Part shown: positions 1 to 10,319 of the stretch, one piece after another
How positions within the stretch are numbered: the first letter of the stretch is position 1
How the letters are laid out: each line of letters starts with the position of its first letter
Source of the DNA: Linanthus parryae
Lineage: Eukaryota > Streptophyta > Magnoliopsida > Ericales > Polemoniaceae
DNA length: 64,000 bases
Assembly (NCBI GenBank): GCA_023055425.1
Contig: JALGPY010000003.1
Coordinates: 25,231,001-25,295,000 of the forward strand
Direction of reading: 5' to 3'
The notes under the pieces: generated by a model
Databases searched by the model: none
The model's input: the letters and a program-made list of their open reading frames with translations, nothing else
Told to the model about the DNA's origin: nothing
Translations under genes and position numbers: made by a program

Positions 1-193
1 CAGTCCCATGGCAACGTAGAATATTGAAATAACCACTATCAAATACTTCTTTGACTTCAAAAGGTCCTTCCCAGTTGGCAACATACTTGGGATGAGCTGG
101 TTTGCGCATGCAATGGTCGGAAGCTCGTAGGACCATATCTCCTACTGCGAAGTCCCGATGCTGGACGGTCATCTTATAGGCCTGCGAGATCCT

Positions 194-979
194 CTACTTG
201 TACTTAGTGTTTGTCCTCTTAGCTAGTTCATGCATCTCTTCGAGCAGAATGAGGTCATGGTCGCGCTCGTTTTCATACAAGGCACTGAAAGCCAGTCGCA
301 CAGAGTTTACCTTGACCTCAGCAAGGACCACTGCTTCGGCCCCATAGCATACTAAAAACGGATAATTCCCTGTAGGAGTCCTTGGTGGTGTGCGATACGC
401 CCAAAGCGTCATACCCAGAGAATCTGCCCAGTTTTTATGATCATCTGCGACCATCGCACTTAGGATTCTGAGCGGCGTCTTGTTTGTGGCTTCCGCTTGA
501 CCATTTCCTTTCGGATAGTAAGGAGTCGAGCACACCCGCCTTACATTGTAATCCATTAGTTTCGAAGCCACCTGTCGATTGACAAAGGGATTTCCATTGT
601 CAGACAGGATAGTGTTGGGAATCCCTAAGCGGTAGATAATGTTCTCATGTATGAACTTGACCACAGCTGTTGCATTTGCCGTTTTGAGCGTTACAGCCTC
701 AACCCACTTGGTAAATTGCTTTGTTCATGTAAGGATGAATTGGTTCCCACGCAACGGGGGTCGGATTGGACCAATGAAATTCAAGAACCAAGTGTGGAAT
801 GGCCAGGGAGTTCCTAATGCGTGCAAATCAACGGCCATTGCGTGAACCATATTACCATGGAATTGGCATTGTTGGCATCTCTTGACCTTCGCGCGACAAT
901 CAGCTTCCATGGTTGGCCAGAAGTTGTTGGGTATTGACGTAGTAACGCAGCGGAATAACAAAAATTTAATCCTACTCAA
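194..979 (-). pseudogene. gypsy integrase, catalytic core part
   Basis: Two minus-strand segments, 725-924 and 194-664, encode the second half of the zinc finger (KRCQQC) and the integrase core. The core reads WPFHTW...GPIRP, then LSDNG with the second catalytic Asp, then GNGQAEATNK with the catalytic Glu, then a WAYRTPPRTPTG stretch typical of Tat elements. The zinc-finger His half lies on the other side of the inserted solo LTR, at 2353-2565. Between 664 and 725 the reading frame is not continuous. The enzyme would have joined element cDNA to host DNA in the nucleus; this copy is dead. Integrase assignment is secure, lineage a little less so. Confidence 0.8.
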
Positions 980-2352
980 ATCCCACCAAGGATCACAGGA
1001 AAAGACATCATAACATGATAAGGGACATAGTAATTGTGTACCTTTTGGTTTGAGAGATCACACGAAGAATGATGTCCTCGTCTCTACGGTTGATCCATGT
1101 CTAGAGGTGAGATCTAGATTCTTCCTTCTCAAGTGCTAGCTTGGACCGTAGGAAGAGAGAAGAACGAATCAAGCAACAAGGGACAAAAGGAGGGGTTCGG
1201 CCCTCCTCTTTGGCGCAAACGGGAAGGGGCGGACGGCTTAGGGGCGTCGGCCTCTAAGCTTGTCTTGCTCTCTCTATTTTTCTCTCTCCCACTCTCTTGT
1301 GTTATGTCTAATAACATTTAGGTGGGAAGGAAGCTAGATTTTCCTTTATATAGTCCAACAACTCCTTGTTAACTACATAGAGGTCTTTCCTAGTTCTACA
1401 TGAACTTGGAATAGTCCCTTCCTTGCATACTAGTCCTACTAAGTTTTCAAGGTGTTGCACAATGATCCTTCTAATTAATTAATCATATTAATTAATCCCA
1501 AATGTAGTTCTACTCTATTTGACGTGTGACCCCATAGGTTTCTACTTAGTTGGTAGCAACTTATTACTAACATGGAGCGGTGTCTAGCAACACATCCATG
1601 CCACCCAACTAATTGAAATAGTCAGTGATCCCGACAAACCTCTTGTGCCCAACATCTCACATTGCACTATCCTTTGTCTCCATATCCGGATTGGACACGA
1701 GACATAAATAGTCACACTCGTATATCCAATCCATAGTTCCTCGATCCTGGGAATATGCTTATGCAAGCAGATAACATCAATATCTCGATATTGATTTATC
1801 TGAGTCTGGCCAGACATTCAATAAGCCTCATCCCTCGACTGGCCGTGTATATTTACTTCCATTATGTGGGAGGGACAAATCCTATCTTTATCACTACGAT
1901 TCTAAGCTTGCTTCCTATCATGCCCGATAACTACCTTTATGATTACCCAGTTACGGTGTAACGATTGATAACATCAAAGCACGATATTCCACAACTAGAG
2001 TATCTAGTGACTTCAAGTCTACAGATTTCAATTATATTAGCACTACGAGAAGCGATTGTGACTTAACATAATTTAATGTATCCTTCTCGTTGTGGGTCGA
2101 TCCAGTATGCCATTACTCCTAATGCATACCCATGTGTTAGACTTGATATCTCCATATCAATCTCCACATACTAGTCTATATTTGATCGTCCTATTAATCA
2201 ATATAGTGGACTAGGGATATTTAAGATAAACAACACATTGTATCTAAGGACTTCATTATATTAAATATCACAATATATAATAAATGAATATTCTATCCAA
2301 TAACAATGTTCATACTAAATATTAGATTGCCTCTAGGGCATCTATTCCAATA
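925..2352 (-). mobile_element. Solo LTR of the TGTTGG copia family
   Basis: This 1,428-bp block is flanked by the 5-bp direct repeat GAAGT (920-924 and 2353-2357) and interrupts gypsy integrase codons. It begins TGTTGGGT on the plus strand and ends CCAATA, so one terminus carries CA to TA. Its sequence matches, in reverse, the LTRs at 29775-31086 and 36671-38095, including the repeated boundary near the Met-tRNA primer site. No internal element sequence is present, which is the usual result of recombination between two LTRs. As an LTR it held promoter and polyadenylation signals; on the minus strand a TATATA stretch lies near 1359. Confidence 0.9.
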
Positions 2353-2565
2353 GAAGTAACCAACAGTTAAGAGCTGTCTGCATAACTTCGCACCCCCTTG
2401 GTGCTCCACTTGATGAGACATTTCCATGACCTCCTGGATTTCTTGACCGTTCAAACACCTGAGCAAGTTCTCATTGTGCCCTTTCCGCCAGAGAAAATTT
2501 TCTTGCAAGATGTATCTAGATGCTTTCCTCTTAAGCTTATCAGCTTCCTTCCTGTCGCTCGGCAC
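2353..2565 (-). pseudogene. gypsy integrase, zinc-finger N-terminal part
   Basis: The minus-strand peptide runs YILQENFLWRKG..., then HQVEHQGG, which are the His residues of the HHCC finger, and GYFYW. The Cys half (KRCQQC) is found at 725-924, on the other side of the inserted LTR. The two halves meet at the GAAGT target site, which shows the gene was continuous before insertion. Confidence 0.75.
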
Positions 2566-2844
2566 GACTCCCTCTTGCAGATAATCGATTACAGGTTTCC
2601 GCCAATCCTCTTCTTCGATTGCCGCGACCTACAGGGAATATTTAATCAGTGCGCACTTTTCGTAGTTGCTCTGTATGATAGCAGCAAAATACGCCATATG
2701 CGGCCACTGGATTCCATATCTCTGTGCCTTTCTGTAGATGGAAATCTCATTTTCTCCGTAGGGATGCTGATGGATCTTCTCCAAGACTGTTCGACCTTCC
2801 TCCTCCGTCACGCATCGCATCATAATTTCCCCAGGCCCCTTGTA

Positions 2845-3763
2845 TTACAACAAGCTATCATGTATCCAAAACCCTTTTGTGGATACCCAGCTTTCCTTGC
2901 TTGTTCCTACGGCCATTGCGCGCATGATGGGTTTTCTCAAATCCACCTCTTCTTTACACTCGTCTTCGCACAAGTCATTGACCAAAGATGGAGTTTTCTT
3001 AACCTCAATCGATATTTTTGTTGGGCATTTTTCTGAGCTTATCTTCGACCCCAAGGTAGCTAATGCATCCGCATGTCGATTTTCAGATCTAAGAGTGTGC
3101 TCGTACTTGATGAATCAAATTTCTGCACTAGCTTCTGAACTATCGATCTGTAGTTCAACAAATTAATCTCCTTCCCTCCGTACTCTCCTGAATCTTGATT
3201 TACTATTAGCTTGGAATCTCCCATTACAATGAGATTCTGAACTTCCAAGGCCTTGGCTGCAAGTAATCCTGCGATCAGAGCTTCGTATTATGCCTCATTG
3301 TTGGTCATAGAGAAGTCTAGCTTGGTTGACATCTGAATGACCTTCTGATCGGGCTTAATCAACACGACTCCGATTCCACCCCCTGACCTTGTTGATGATC
3401 CATCAAATTGCATTTTCCATTAAAGGTGGTTGATCGCGTATATCTCTAGCCCTTCAAGTTCCTCTTCCACTAACGGCTCACAATTCTCGTCAGGAACTGA
3501 GCCAACAAGTCTGCCAGCGCTTGGGATTTGATGGCTTTTGGTCGCGCACAGACTATGTCGTATTGGGAAATGGTCATGTACCATTTTGCCAGTCTCCTGC
3601 AAGGAGGCGAGTGTCCCAACAAATAACGTATAGGAACGTTGTTCGTGACGATGACAACTTTGTGGGAAGCGAAATAGTGATTTAACTTTTCAATAGCGAA
3701 AAATAGAGCAAGGCAGTGGCGTTCAATATCTGTGTACCTGGATTCCGCAGACTGGATCATCAC
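2845..3763 (-). pseudogene. gypsy RNase H plus second RNase H-like domain
   Basis: The segment 3470-3763 carries the retroelement RNase H (YTDIERHCLALFFAIEKLNHYF). Downstream, 3060-3370 encodes TNNEA-stop-YEALIAG and VMGDSKLIVNQ, which fit the additional RNase H domain known from Tat elements. 2845-3054 continues into the connection toward integrase. The parts lie in different frames and contain stops, one of them inside the NNEAxYEA motif near 3288. RNase H degrades the RNA strand during reverse transcription. The second domain is assigned by motif only. Confidence 0.65.
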
Positions 3764-3900
3764 GAGATGTAGTACACTGGCCTTTCTTGCCCCTCAAACT
3801 CCTGAGCCAGCAACGCTCCAATGGATCTCTTTGTTGAGGTTAAGTATAGTAGTAGAGGCGATCCCAGTTGGGGTGCAATCATAACTCTCGGAGATGCTAA

Positions 3901-4848
3901 TCATTTCTTCAATTTTTCGAACGCATCTTGATGTTCATCCGTCCATAAGAACGTCGCGTTCTTCTTGAGCAAATCGACAAAGCAAAAGGTCAGCTCTGCA
4001 ATAGCTGGTATGAATCTCCTTAGGTACGACAGTTTTCCCAGAAATTTTTTCAGTCTACTCTGAGACTGTGGCGTAGGTAAACTGGTGATTGCCGAGATCT
4101 TCGCGGGATCGCGCTCAATCCCGTGCCGGTGAATTACACAGCCCAATAATTTTCCTGACGGTACTCCAAACGCGCACTTCATGGGGTTCATCTTTAGCTG
4201 AAAAGCTCTGCATCTATCAAAGACTTTCCTTAAGTCTTTCCAATGGTCCTTCTTATGCCTTGACTTGAACACCAAGTCATCCACATATAAGTCAGCCTCC
4301 TGATGCATCATATCATGAAATAGCGCCATCATCGCGCGTTGATAAGTAGCTCCTGCATTCTTCACACCAAAAGGCATAATCGTGTAGTTGAAGACCCCTA
4401 CGGGTGTGATGAAAGCTGTCTTCTTTGCATCCTCCGGGTCCATTTTTCTCTGATTATATCCGCTAAATCCATCCATGAAGCTGAATTTTTCATGACTAGC
4501 AGTGGAGTCAATTAGGAGGTCTATGTTGGGCAACGAGAAATCATCTTTCGGACAAAAATTGTTTAGATCTCTGAAGTCCACACACACGCGAAGGCTTCCA
4601 TTCTTTTTCAGAACAGGCACAATGTTGGCGAGCCAGGTGGGATGGTGGTTGGGCTCAATGAACTTGGTTTTCAGCAACTTTACTATTTCGTCCTTTATCA
4701 TGACATTGATCTCTGGACGAAAATTTCTCGCGCTTTGTTTTATTGGGTTTGACCCTGGAATTACATCCAGTCTATGCATGGTAATAGCCTGGTCTAGCCC
4801 AGGAATTTCGTCGTAGTCCCACGCGAAAACATCTCTGTATTCCTTCAC
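3901..4848 (-). pseudogene. gypsy reverse transcriptase
   Basis: A 315-codon open minus-strand stretch encodes a gypsy reverse transcriptase. Visible motifs are KKNGSLRVCVDFRDLN, MPFGVKNAGATYQRAM and the catalytic YVDD (near codons 190-193). After these come the KMNPMKCAFGV block and the LGKLSYLRRFIP thumb region. It ends at a stop where the RNase H connection should begin. It would copy element RNA into DNA in cytoplasmic particles. The frame is intact over the whole catalytic region, but its neighbours are broken, so it could not act as part of a polyprotein. Confidence 0.85.
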
Positions 4849-4922
4849 AAGATTGAGTAACTCACACTCCTCCTCGTTGCTAAGATCTGCGCTTAGGAAG
4901 GTCGGCCTCTTCTTTTCTTCGG

Positions 4923-6352
4923 TTAGGCACTGGGAACTACCTTCAATTCTTTCTTATGAGGTTTTGGGCAGTCCTTCATGCATTCATGAGCCTCCTTTAG
5001 TTCTTCCAGCAATGTATTTCCCTTATCCTCGCCTGAGGCTTCTTCTAACTCACAAATTTGCTCAGGGACACCTTCGATGGGGCGGTTTGTAGATGACCCC
5101 GCGCACATTCAGATGCGATAGCATTTCTTTCCGTTAGAATAGAAGTTTCCTACTTGCTTGACTTCTTTTTCATGCTCGGCAACCCTCTTCAGGGTGTAGA
5201 CGTTCTTCTTCTTGTAGGTTATTTTGGGTGCTTCCTCCTGCAAGGGATGCTTATCTTTCGGCGCTTCCCGCATCACCATCACCCCATCTAGTGATTGGTC
5301 TTTGATATCTTCCCATTTGGGTAAGGGAGTTGGCTGAAATGGAGCCAGAGTAGCTTCGTTTGCCATTTCCGTGAACCACACAGCTTCAGACAAGTGCGCC
5401 TCCTCCAAGTGGAATGGGTTCACCGAAGCGGGTATTGCGACCACTCTGTCTCTCCAAATGGCCTTCATCACTTGACGAGTCGTGGAAGGCACAACATCAA
5501 AGCGGTGTATCCACGCTCGACCAATGATCATATGATAAGTGGTTTTGGCGTCGATTACATGGAACTTGGCCGAACATTTGATCTGACCAATCTAGATTCC
5601 CAGCCGAATCCATCCGAAGTCATTCCTGAGTCGCTCCCGAAACCCATCAATGGTGATGGTCTCTTGACGATTATGTTCTCTAGGATTCCAGCCAGCTCGA
5701 GAGTGCTGAGTGGAATCACGTTCACCGCAGCTCCTCCATCGACAAAAGCTCGCTTGAACTCAATACCATTAACGACAATCACATACAACGGCCTCTGGTG
5801 GTTTACGTCGGCTCTTCTATCCGATTCATCAAACGTCATAACTAGGCCACTTGATCGCGTGGCCTTGATGAATTTTCCGTTTGAGACGACGAGCTCCTCT
5901 CCATAGTCTTCTGCCACTCTTAAAAGGGCCTTTATCATCTCATGCCTGCATTTTCTTGAGAAATTCATGTCATCAAAGAATTTCCCAAACTTGTTGGAAC
6001 CTTTTATTCGCTCATCGCACGAATCCTCTGTGTCCACGCCATAATATTCGTCCTCGCAAATTTCGGCAAACACTGGGATCCTTGCATCCGCGAACTCTTC
6101 AAGGTCCATGATCGAGATCACAGCGATCTCCTTACCCTTGGGCTCCTGTCGCGTATGGGTAGGAAAAGGATTGCTGCGTACATCCTTAGCCGGTTCATCG
6201 ACAACCAACTGTCCCTCCTTGATATTTCTGTCCATCAGGCACCTGAGCTTCTTGCATTCTTTCTTTGGGTGCATGACCTGCCCGTGGCATTCGCACCATC
6301 TGGGATCTCGCAGTTTCTCTCCAGAGGCCTTATGCTCCAATGCCGGTAACAT
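4923..6352 (-). pseudogene. gypsy gag C-terminus and protease region
   Basis: Three minus-strand fragments (5555-6352, 5109-5531, 4923-5108) in different frames cover this region. The first has a Cys/His pattern CECHGQVMHPKKEC resembling a Tat zinc finger and FKRAFVDGGAAVNVIP, which is the aspartic protease site with Asp-Gly-Gly. The second starts MIIGRAWIHRFDVVPST, the conserved LGRxWxH block after the protease core. Frameshifts lie near 5540-5560 and around 5108. Protease would have cut the polyprotein. Confidence 0.7.
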
Positions 6353-6434
6353 TCCATCTTTCCGCCACCTCTTACAAACGGTCTATTGCGTCTTCAATCG
6401 AACAAGGCAGGGGTGGTGCCTCCCGAGGTGCGGG

Positions 6435-7733
6435 TCACTGTTGCTTATGAGGGGATGTCACCGCATTTACTTCGAAATCCCGTCCACGCTTGTAGCTGAA
6501 TCTCCCAATCTTAAATCCATAGCTTGCTGGCGTGCGATCATTAACATATATCTTCTTCATCTTTTCCACCAGTTTCTCAATGTTCCTGGTGCAGTCAATC
6601 AAATTTGAAAAGGTAATCATATTCAAATTTATTAACATACTTTTGTACTCGTCGCGCATGCCTTGTAAGCATATTTCCACCAGACGGCCTTCTGAGACTT
6701 CATCGATACATTCGAAGGACCTGGCTCTGAATTTCTTGATGAAAGCGACTCCCTCTTCATCATGCTTCTGGTACATGCGATAGAGATGGATGGTGGTGAC
6801 CTTCTCCCCAACTTGGAAGAATTTGGTGTAAAATTACTTCACCATGTCCTCCCACGTCTTGACAGAACCTGCTTCAAGGGACTTGTACTATTTATACGCG
6901 ACAGTCCCCAGAGATTTAGGGAATTCGCGCATAAGCAGCCTGGTATCGACTCCATGCGGGACCATAAGATCAACAAATCTCATCATGTGTTCGTGTGCAT
7001 TCCCGCTGACCTCGTCGAACTTTTCCCATTTTGGCGCCTTGTACCCGGCATGATTGGGCATCAAATATATGTCTCGCGAGATAGGAGGTGCACTGCCGAC
7101 TTTTGGGGTGACAGTATCCGCAAAACTCTTATTTTCAATGATGTTGTCTAAACGTTGTTCCAGGGCCGCGACGTTAGCAGGCGTACTCCCGCCAGGAGTT
7201 GACGACGGTGTCGCAGCAAAACCCGGAATGTAGGGCATGTTTGGATCATAGGGAGGTGGAGGTGAGAGTGCATAAGTCCCTTGGGCTCCACTCGCGTGTG
7301 AAGGTAACGTGGGGTATGGAGCGGGATTCCCAGCAGATATCACGGACGAGCCTGGTTAAAGCATTGGTGCCTGGGATGCAGGACCACTCGGGAGAGAAGA
7401 TTTTGGGTTTGGTGGGACTGGCGTGTGCACTATAGAGGTGGTGGTTAACCCTGGTGGAAGCAGCTGGGTTGCTAGTGGTCGGGCTAAAGCCCCCTGAGCA
7501 GTGTTCTGAACAAATCCTCCCAGAATTGCCATGATCTGGGCGATCTGAACGGACTGAGCTTGCATAGTCTTGGCCTGGTTTTGGATTGTGGCCTGTAACG
7601 CCTCCAGAAAGGGATTGCTCACAGTAGCTGTCTGGGTATTAGTGTTTTTATTGGTGTTGGGGGTCTCTTCTCTCTGGGTTTCTTCTCCCAAGGGAGATTG
7701 GTCACCATCACGAAGATTACCCTCAAGAGACAT
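6435..7733 (-). pseudogene. gypsy gag, with in-frame stops
   Basis: One minus-strand frame from the Met at 7731-7733 continues to 6435 with internal stops at about 7356, 6888 and near 6835. The N-terminus is Gln/Pro/Thr-rich low complexity. The core includes APKWEKFDEVSGNAHEHMMRFVDLM, the shape of the retrotransposon gag fold, followed by YQKHDEEGVAFIKKFRAR and the helix-rich EICLQGMRDEYKSML. The start is supported by its position about 45 bp after the primer site. Gag forms the virus-like particle. Confidence 0.75.
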
Positions 7734-7774
7734 GGCTGCTAAGTTGATTGGTTGAAGCTTTGAAGGTGGAAGAG

Positions 7775-7792
7775 TTCACGTCGGGTTCACCA
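7775..7792 (-). other. gypsy primer-binding site
   Basis: On the minus strand TGGTGAACCCGACGTGAA begins three bases after the LTR end ...TTTTACACA. Position and TGG start fit a tRNA 3'-end primer site. I did not identify the tRNA with certainty. Confidence 0.6.
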
Positions 7793-7795
7793 AAT

Positions 7796-8406
7796 TGTGT
7801 AAAAGTAAATCCTTAGGAGAGATCCAAGTGTACACCTCAAGTAGGGGATGAGAATATGAACACAGAAAAGTGTAGGGTATGATTAGGGAGAGAGTAAGAA
7901 ATGGTAGCTATCTGAGAGAGAGACAGCTTAATGACGTCAGGAGAGCTTAGAAATCAGAATTGAACCCTTTCAATGGAGGGATAACCTTACTACATATAGT
8001 TGGAAGTGACCGTTGTGGGGGGGGGTGTTAATGAACCATAAATGGCGGCTTGATAATAGCCCCTGTAACGGCACGTTCGACCGTATATATAGGGAACGTT
8101 ACACACCTGCCCGTAGATACCGGAGACCGTTAAGAGATCGACCGAATTTATAGGACGTGGTCATTAAGTCCTCAAAGTCAGTTACAAGGGGTCGCACGCG
8201 AGCTTGGTTATCGTTCGCGCGCGACGGACCTTACTCTAGCCTCCAAAGCATTAAGTCCCTACAAGTCCCGCGTGGTTGATGTCGCGGGTGGCCCTGTCTG
8301 GCAGCCCCCATATGGATAAGTATGATCAGTGATCTGGTGTATGTGGAGCACAGTTAGATGTGCTGGATGGCTTCCACGTGGCTCTGAACTGTCTATATGG
8401 AATGCA
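7796..8406 (-). repeat. 5' LTR of the gypsy element
   Basis: The block begins TGTGTAAAAG and ends ATATGGAATGCA on the plus strand, giving TG...CA ends and 611 bp. Its left end is set by the primer site. The right end is set by the start of copia gag reading frame at about 8407. The other LTR is outside the window, so LTR identity and target-site duplication cannot be checked. Confidence 0.6.
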
Positions 8407-8774
8407 GTATCTACAGAAGGAAATTAGTTCTTTGAAAAAAGGTGATATGACTGTGACTGTCTATTAAACAAATTCGAAAACACTATGGGATGAACTTAGT
8501 AACTATAGAACAATATTATTTTTTGAATGTGGGAGAGTACGAAGTGGTGCTGAAGAACACTATGTAATGCAATTTCTCACGGGGTTAAATGATGTTTATA
8601 CTCCAGTAAGAGATCAAATCTTATTAACTGATCATCTTCCTAGCATGAGTAAGGTATTTTCTAAGGTGGTGCAACAAGAAATGCAATCCCAAATTAGTAT
8701 TCCACAGATGATGAATCCTATGGCTATGTACTCTAACAATCAGATGCAGCCAAATATGGCTATGTATTCAAATT
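8407..8774 (+). pseudogene. Copia element A, gag part 1
   Basis: The plus-strand reading gives LQKEISSLKKGDMTVTVY, a stop near 8465, then EEHYVMQFLTGLNDVYTPVRDQILLTDHLPSMSKVFSKVVQQE. This matches, block for block, the gag of element C at about 53995-54310. The gag N-terminus and 5' LTR are missing on the left, where the gypsy LTR ends. The SIRE-type element begins at 8775 and the same gag resumes at 19543. Confidence 0.8.
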
Positions 8775-10275
8775 TGTTGACTCAAAGACCCTTGAATGTG
8801 TTTTGGACAGTAATTGTTTTGAGTGATGAAAGACAAAGACAAAGACAAAGACATAGGCAAAGCATTTTTGATACTCCCAGGCCTTGAGATACTGACAGAG
8901 CTTCAAAGCCTTGAGAGTTGGTTTTATTGTGTTGAATGTTCTAACAATCTTGTGTTGCAGATTGGCTACCTGATTATATAGATCAGAGATTTGATGCATA
9001 TACTCATGTTTTACATTGTTTACATATCTAACACAATTGCAGATGTCCTGATCAGGGAGAATCAAAGATTTCTGGACTTAACTTTGAAAAAATGTGAAGC
9101 ATGTTCAGAGCTTCAAGGCCTTGAGATGTGCCTTGAGCTGCTGACAGTTTTACAAAACTAATTTGATTCTTTCTTGCAGGGTTTGATTCTTATTATTGTG
9201 ATTGTTTAATGACTTCTAAGAGTCTTAAACTGGTTTATCATGATTTATATGTGTCAGAAGTTAATCAGATTATTGTTCTAATCTTTTAACCAGTTTTTAT
9301 CAGAAACTGGAAAACCAAACAGTCTTAGTACTGCTATATTTCTGGATTTTGTTGTTGCTGTGTTTTTAATGTTGTTGCAGGTTTGTTAAACGTGCAAAAG
9401 CAATCTCAAAAAAATCCAACGGATATCTACTCATAGTTGTTTGAATTGCATTTGAAAACAGAAAGAGGATTTGTAGGAACTGAGATCCTAAAATCTCTCA
9501 TTCAGTTGCAGTGGGTGGATAAAGAGACTGGTTTGAATTTTGAAAGAATAGAGGCTTGGAGAATACTAAGAGAAGTGTGACAAATTCGTGGGAGATCATT
9601 CATTCAAACACACAGGAATTCAAGCTTCAATTCCAGAATTCAGAAGATCGAATCATTCCTGTTTCCAGAATTACACATCCTGGCTTCACTAGCTTATTCT
9701 TCTACTGTGTTCTTCATCTGTTTTGTAATCTGCTTATCTTTTGTATATATAAAACCTCACTAAACCTAGTGGTTGGTTGTTCAAGTGAACAACAAGAGGT
9801 TCTTGTTAGCTCAACAGTTAGTATCTGATACTAGATAGATTTGGAACCACAAGTTGTATAGGTGTAAGGAAAATCACTTAGGCTTAAAGGTCTAGGGCTG
9901 TTAATGTGTGAGTAATAAGAAGTGTTTTCCCAATCCTGGTGGGATTAGATCCCTGGGGCAGAGATTAGGTCCATTGGGACTGAACTCTATAAATTGCTTT
10001 GTATTCTTTACTTTACAGTTTTGTTATTTTCTGCTGCACACAACTCAAATCAAACTAGGGTTTATAAGCTGTTTTAGAACTGGTAATAGTTCAAGGCCTT
10101 GAAGCTTTCTATTTTCCCTTTGAAATTTTCTGACAGTTTTCTAAAATCTCAGTTTCACACAAAGCTAATTAGTTAGAATCTGATTTTTGCAAAAAGTTTC
10201 CATACTCTATTCAACCCCCCCCCCCCCCTTATAGAGTATTTATGTCCTGCATTTAGTCTACATTACACACTTTCA
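8775..10275 (+). repeat. 5' LTR of the SIRE-type element
   Basis: 1,501 bp from TGTTGACTC to CACTTTCA. It holds three clear copies of the TCAARGCCTTGA motif (8903-8914, 9113-9124, 10091-10102) and a degraded one near 8876. A short AAAGAC repeat lies near 8829-8853 and a 14-C tract at 10215-10228. Compared with the 3' LTR it lacks the palindrome copy expected near 10150. Confidence 0.92.
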
Positions 10276-10277
10276 GT

Positions 10278-10291
10278 TGGTATCAGAGCTT
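10278..10291 (+). other. Primer-binding site of the SIRE-type element
   Basis: TGGTATCAGAGCTT starts two bases after the LTR end. It fits the initiator-Met tRNA 3' end used by most plant copia elements. Confidence 0.85.
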
Positions 10292-10319
10292 GGGTCACTG
10301 ATATAGATCTAACAATCTT

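Larger units (their letters stand above)
1..8406 (-). mobile_element. Ty3/gypsy Tat-lineage LTR retrotransposon, partial, broken
   Basis: Read on the minus strand from the LTR at 7796-8406, the order is primer site, gag, protease, reverse transcriptase, RNase H, a second RNase H-like domain and integrase, which is the Ty3/gypsy order. The extra RNase H with a TNNEA-type motif and the integrase motif GNGQAEATNK point to the Tat group. The integrase C-terminus and the other LTR lie outside the window. Frames are broken by several stops and frameshifts, so it is not autonomous. A copia solo LTR (925-2352) sits inside integrase. Its right edge abuts copia gag sequence of element A, so it was probably inserted into A; the second target-site copy is off the window and cannot be checked. 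Confidence 0.85.

Noticed and set aside
3242..3253. CCAAGGCCTTGG palindrome in the gypsy RNase H region
   Set aside because: It encodes the conserved Ala-Lys-Ala-Leu of that domain, so it is not counted with the SIRE motif.
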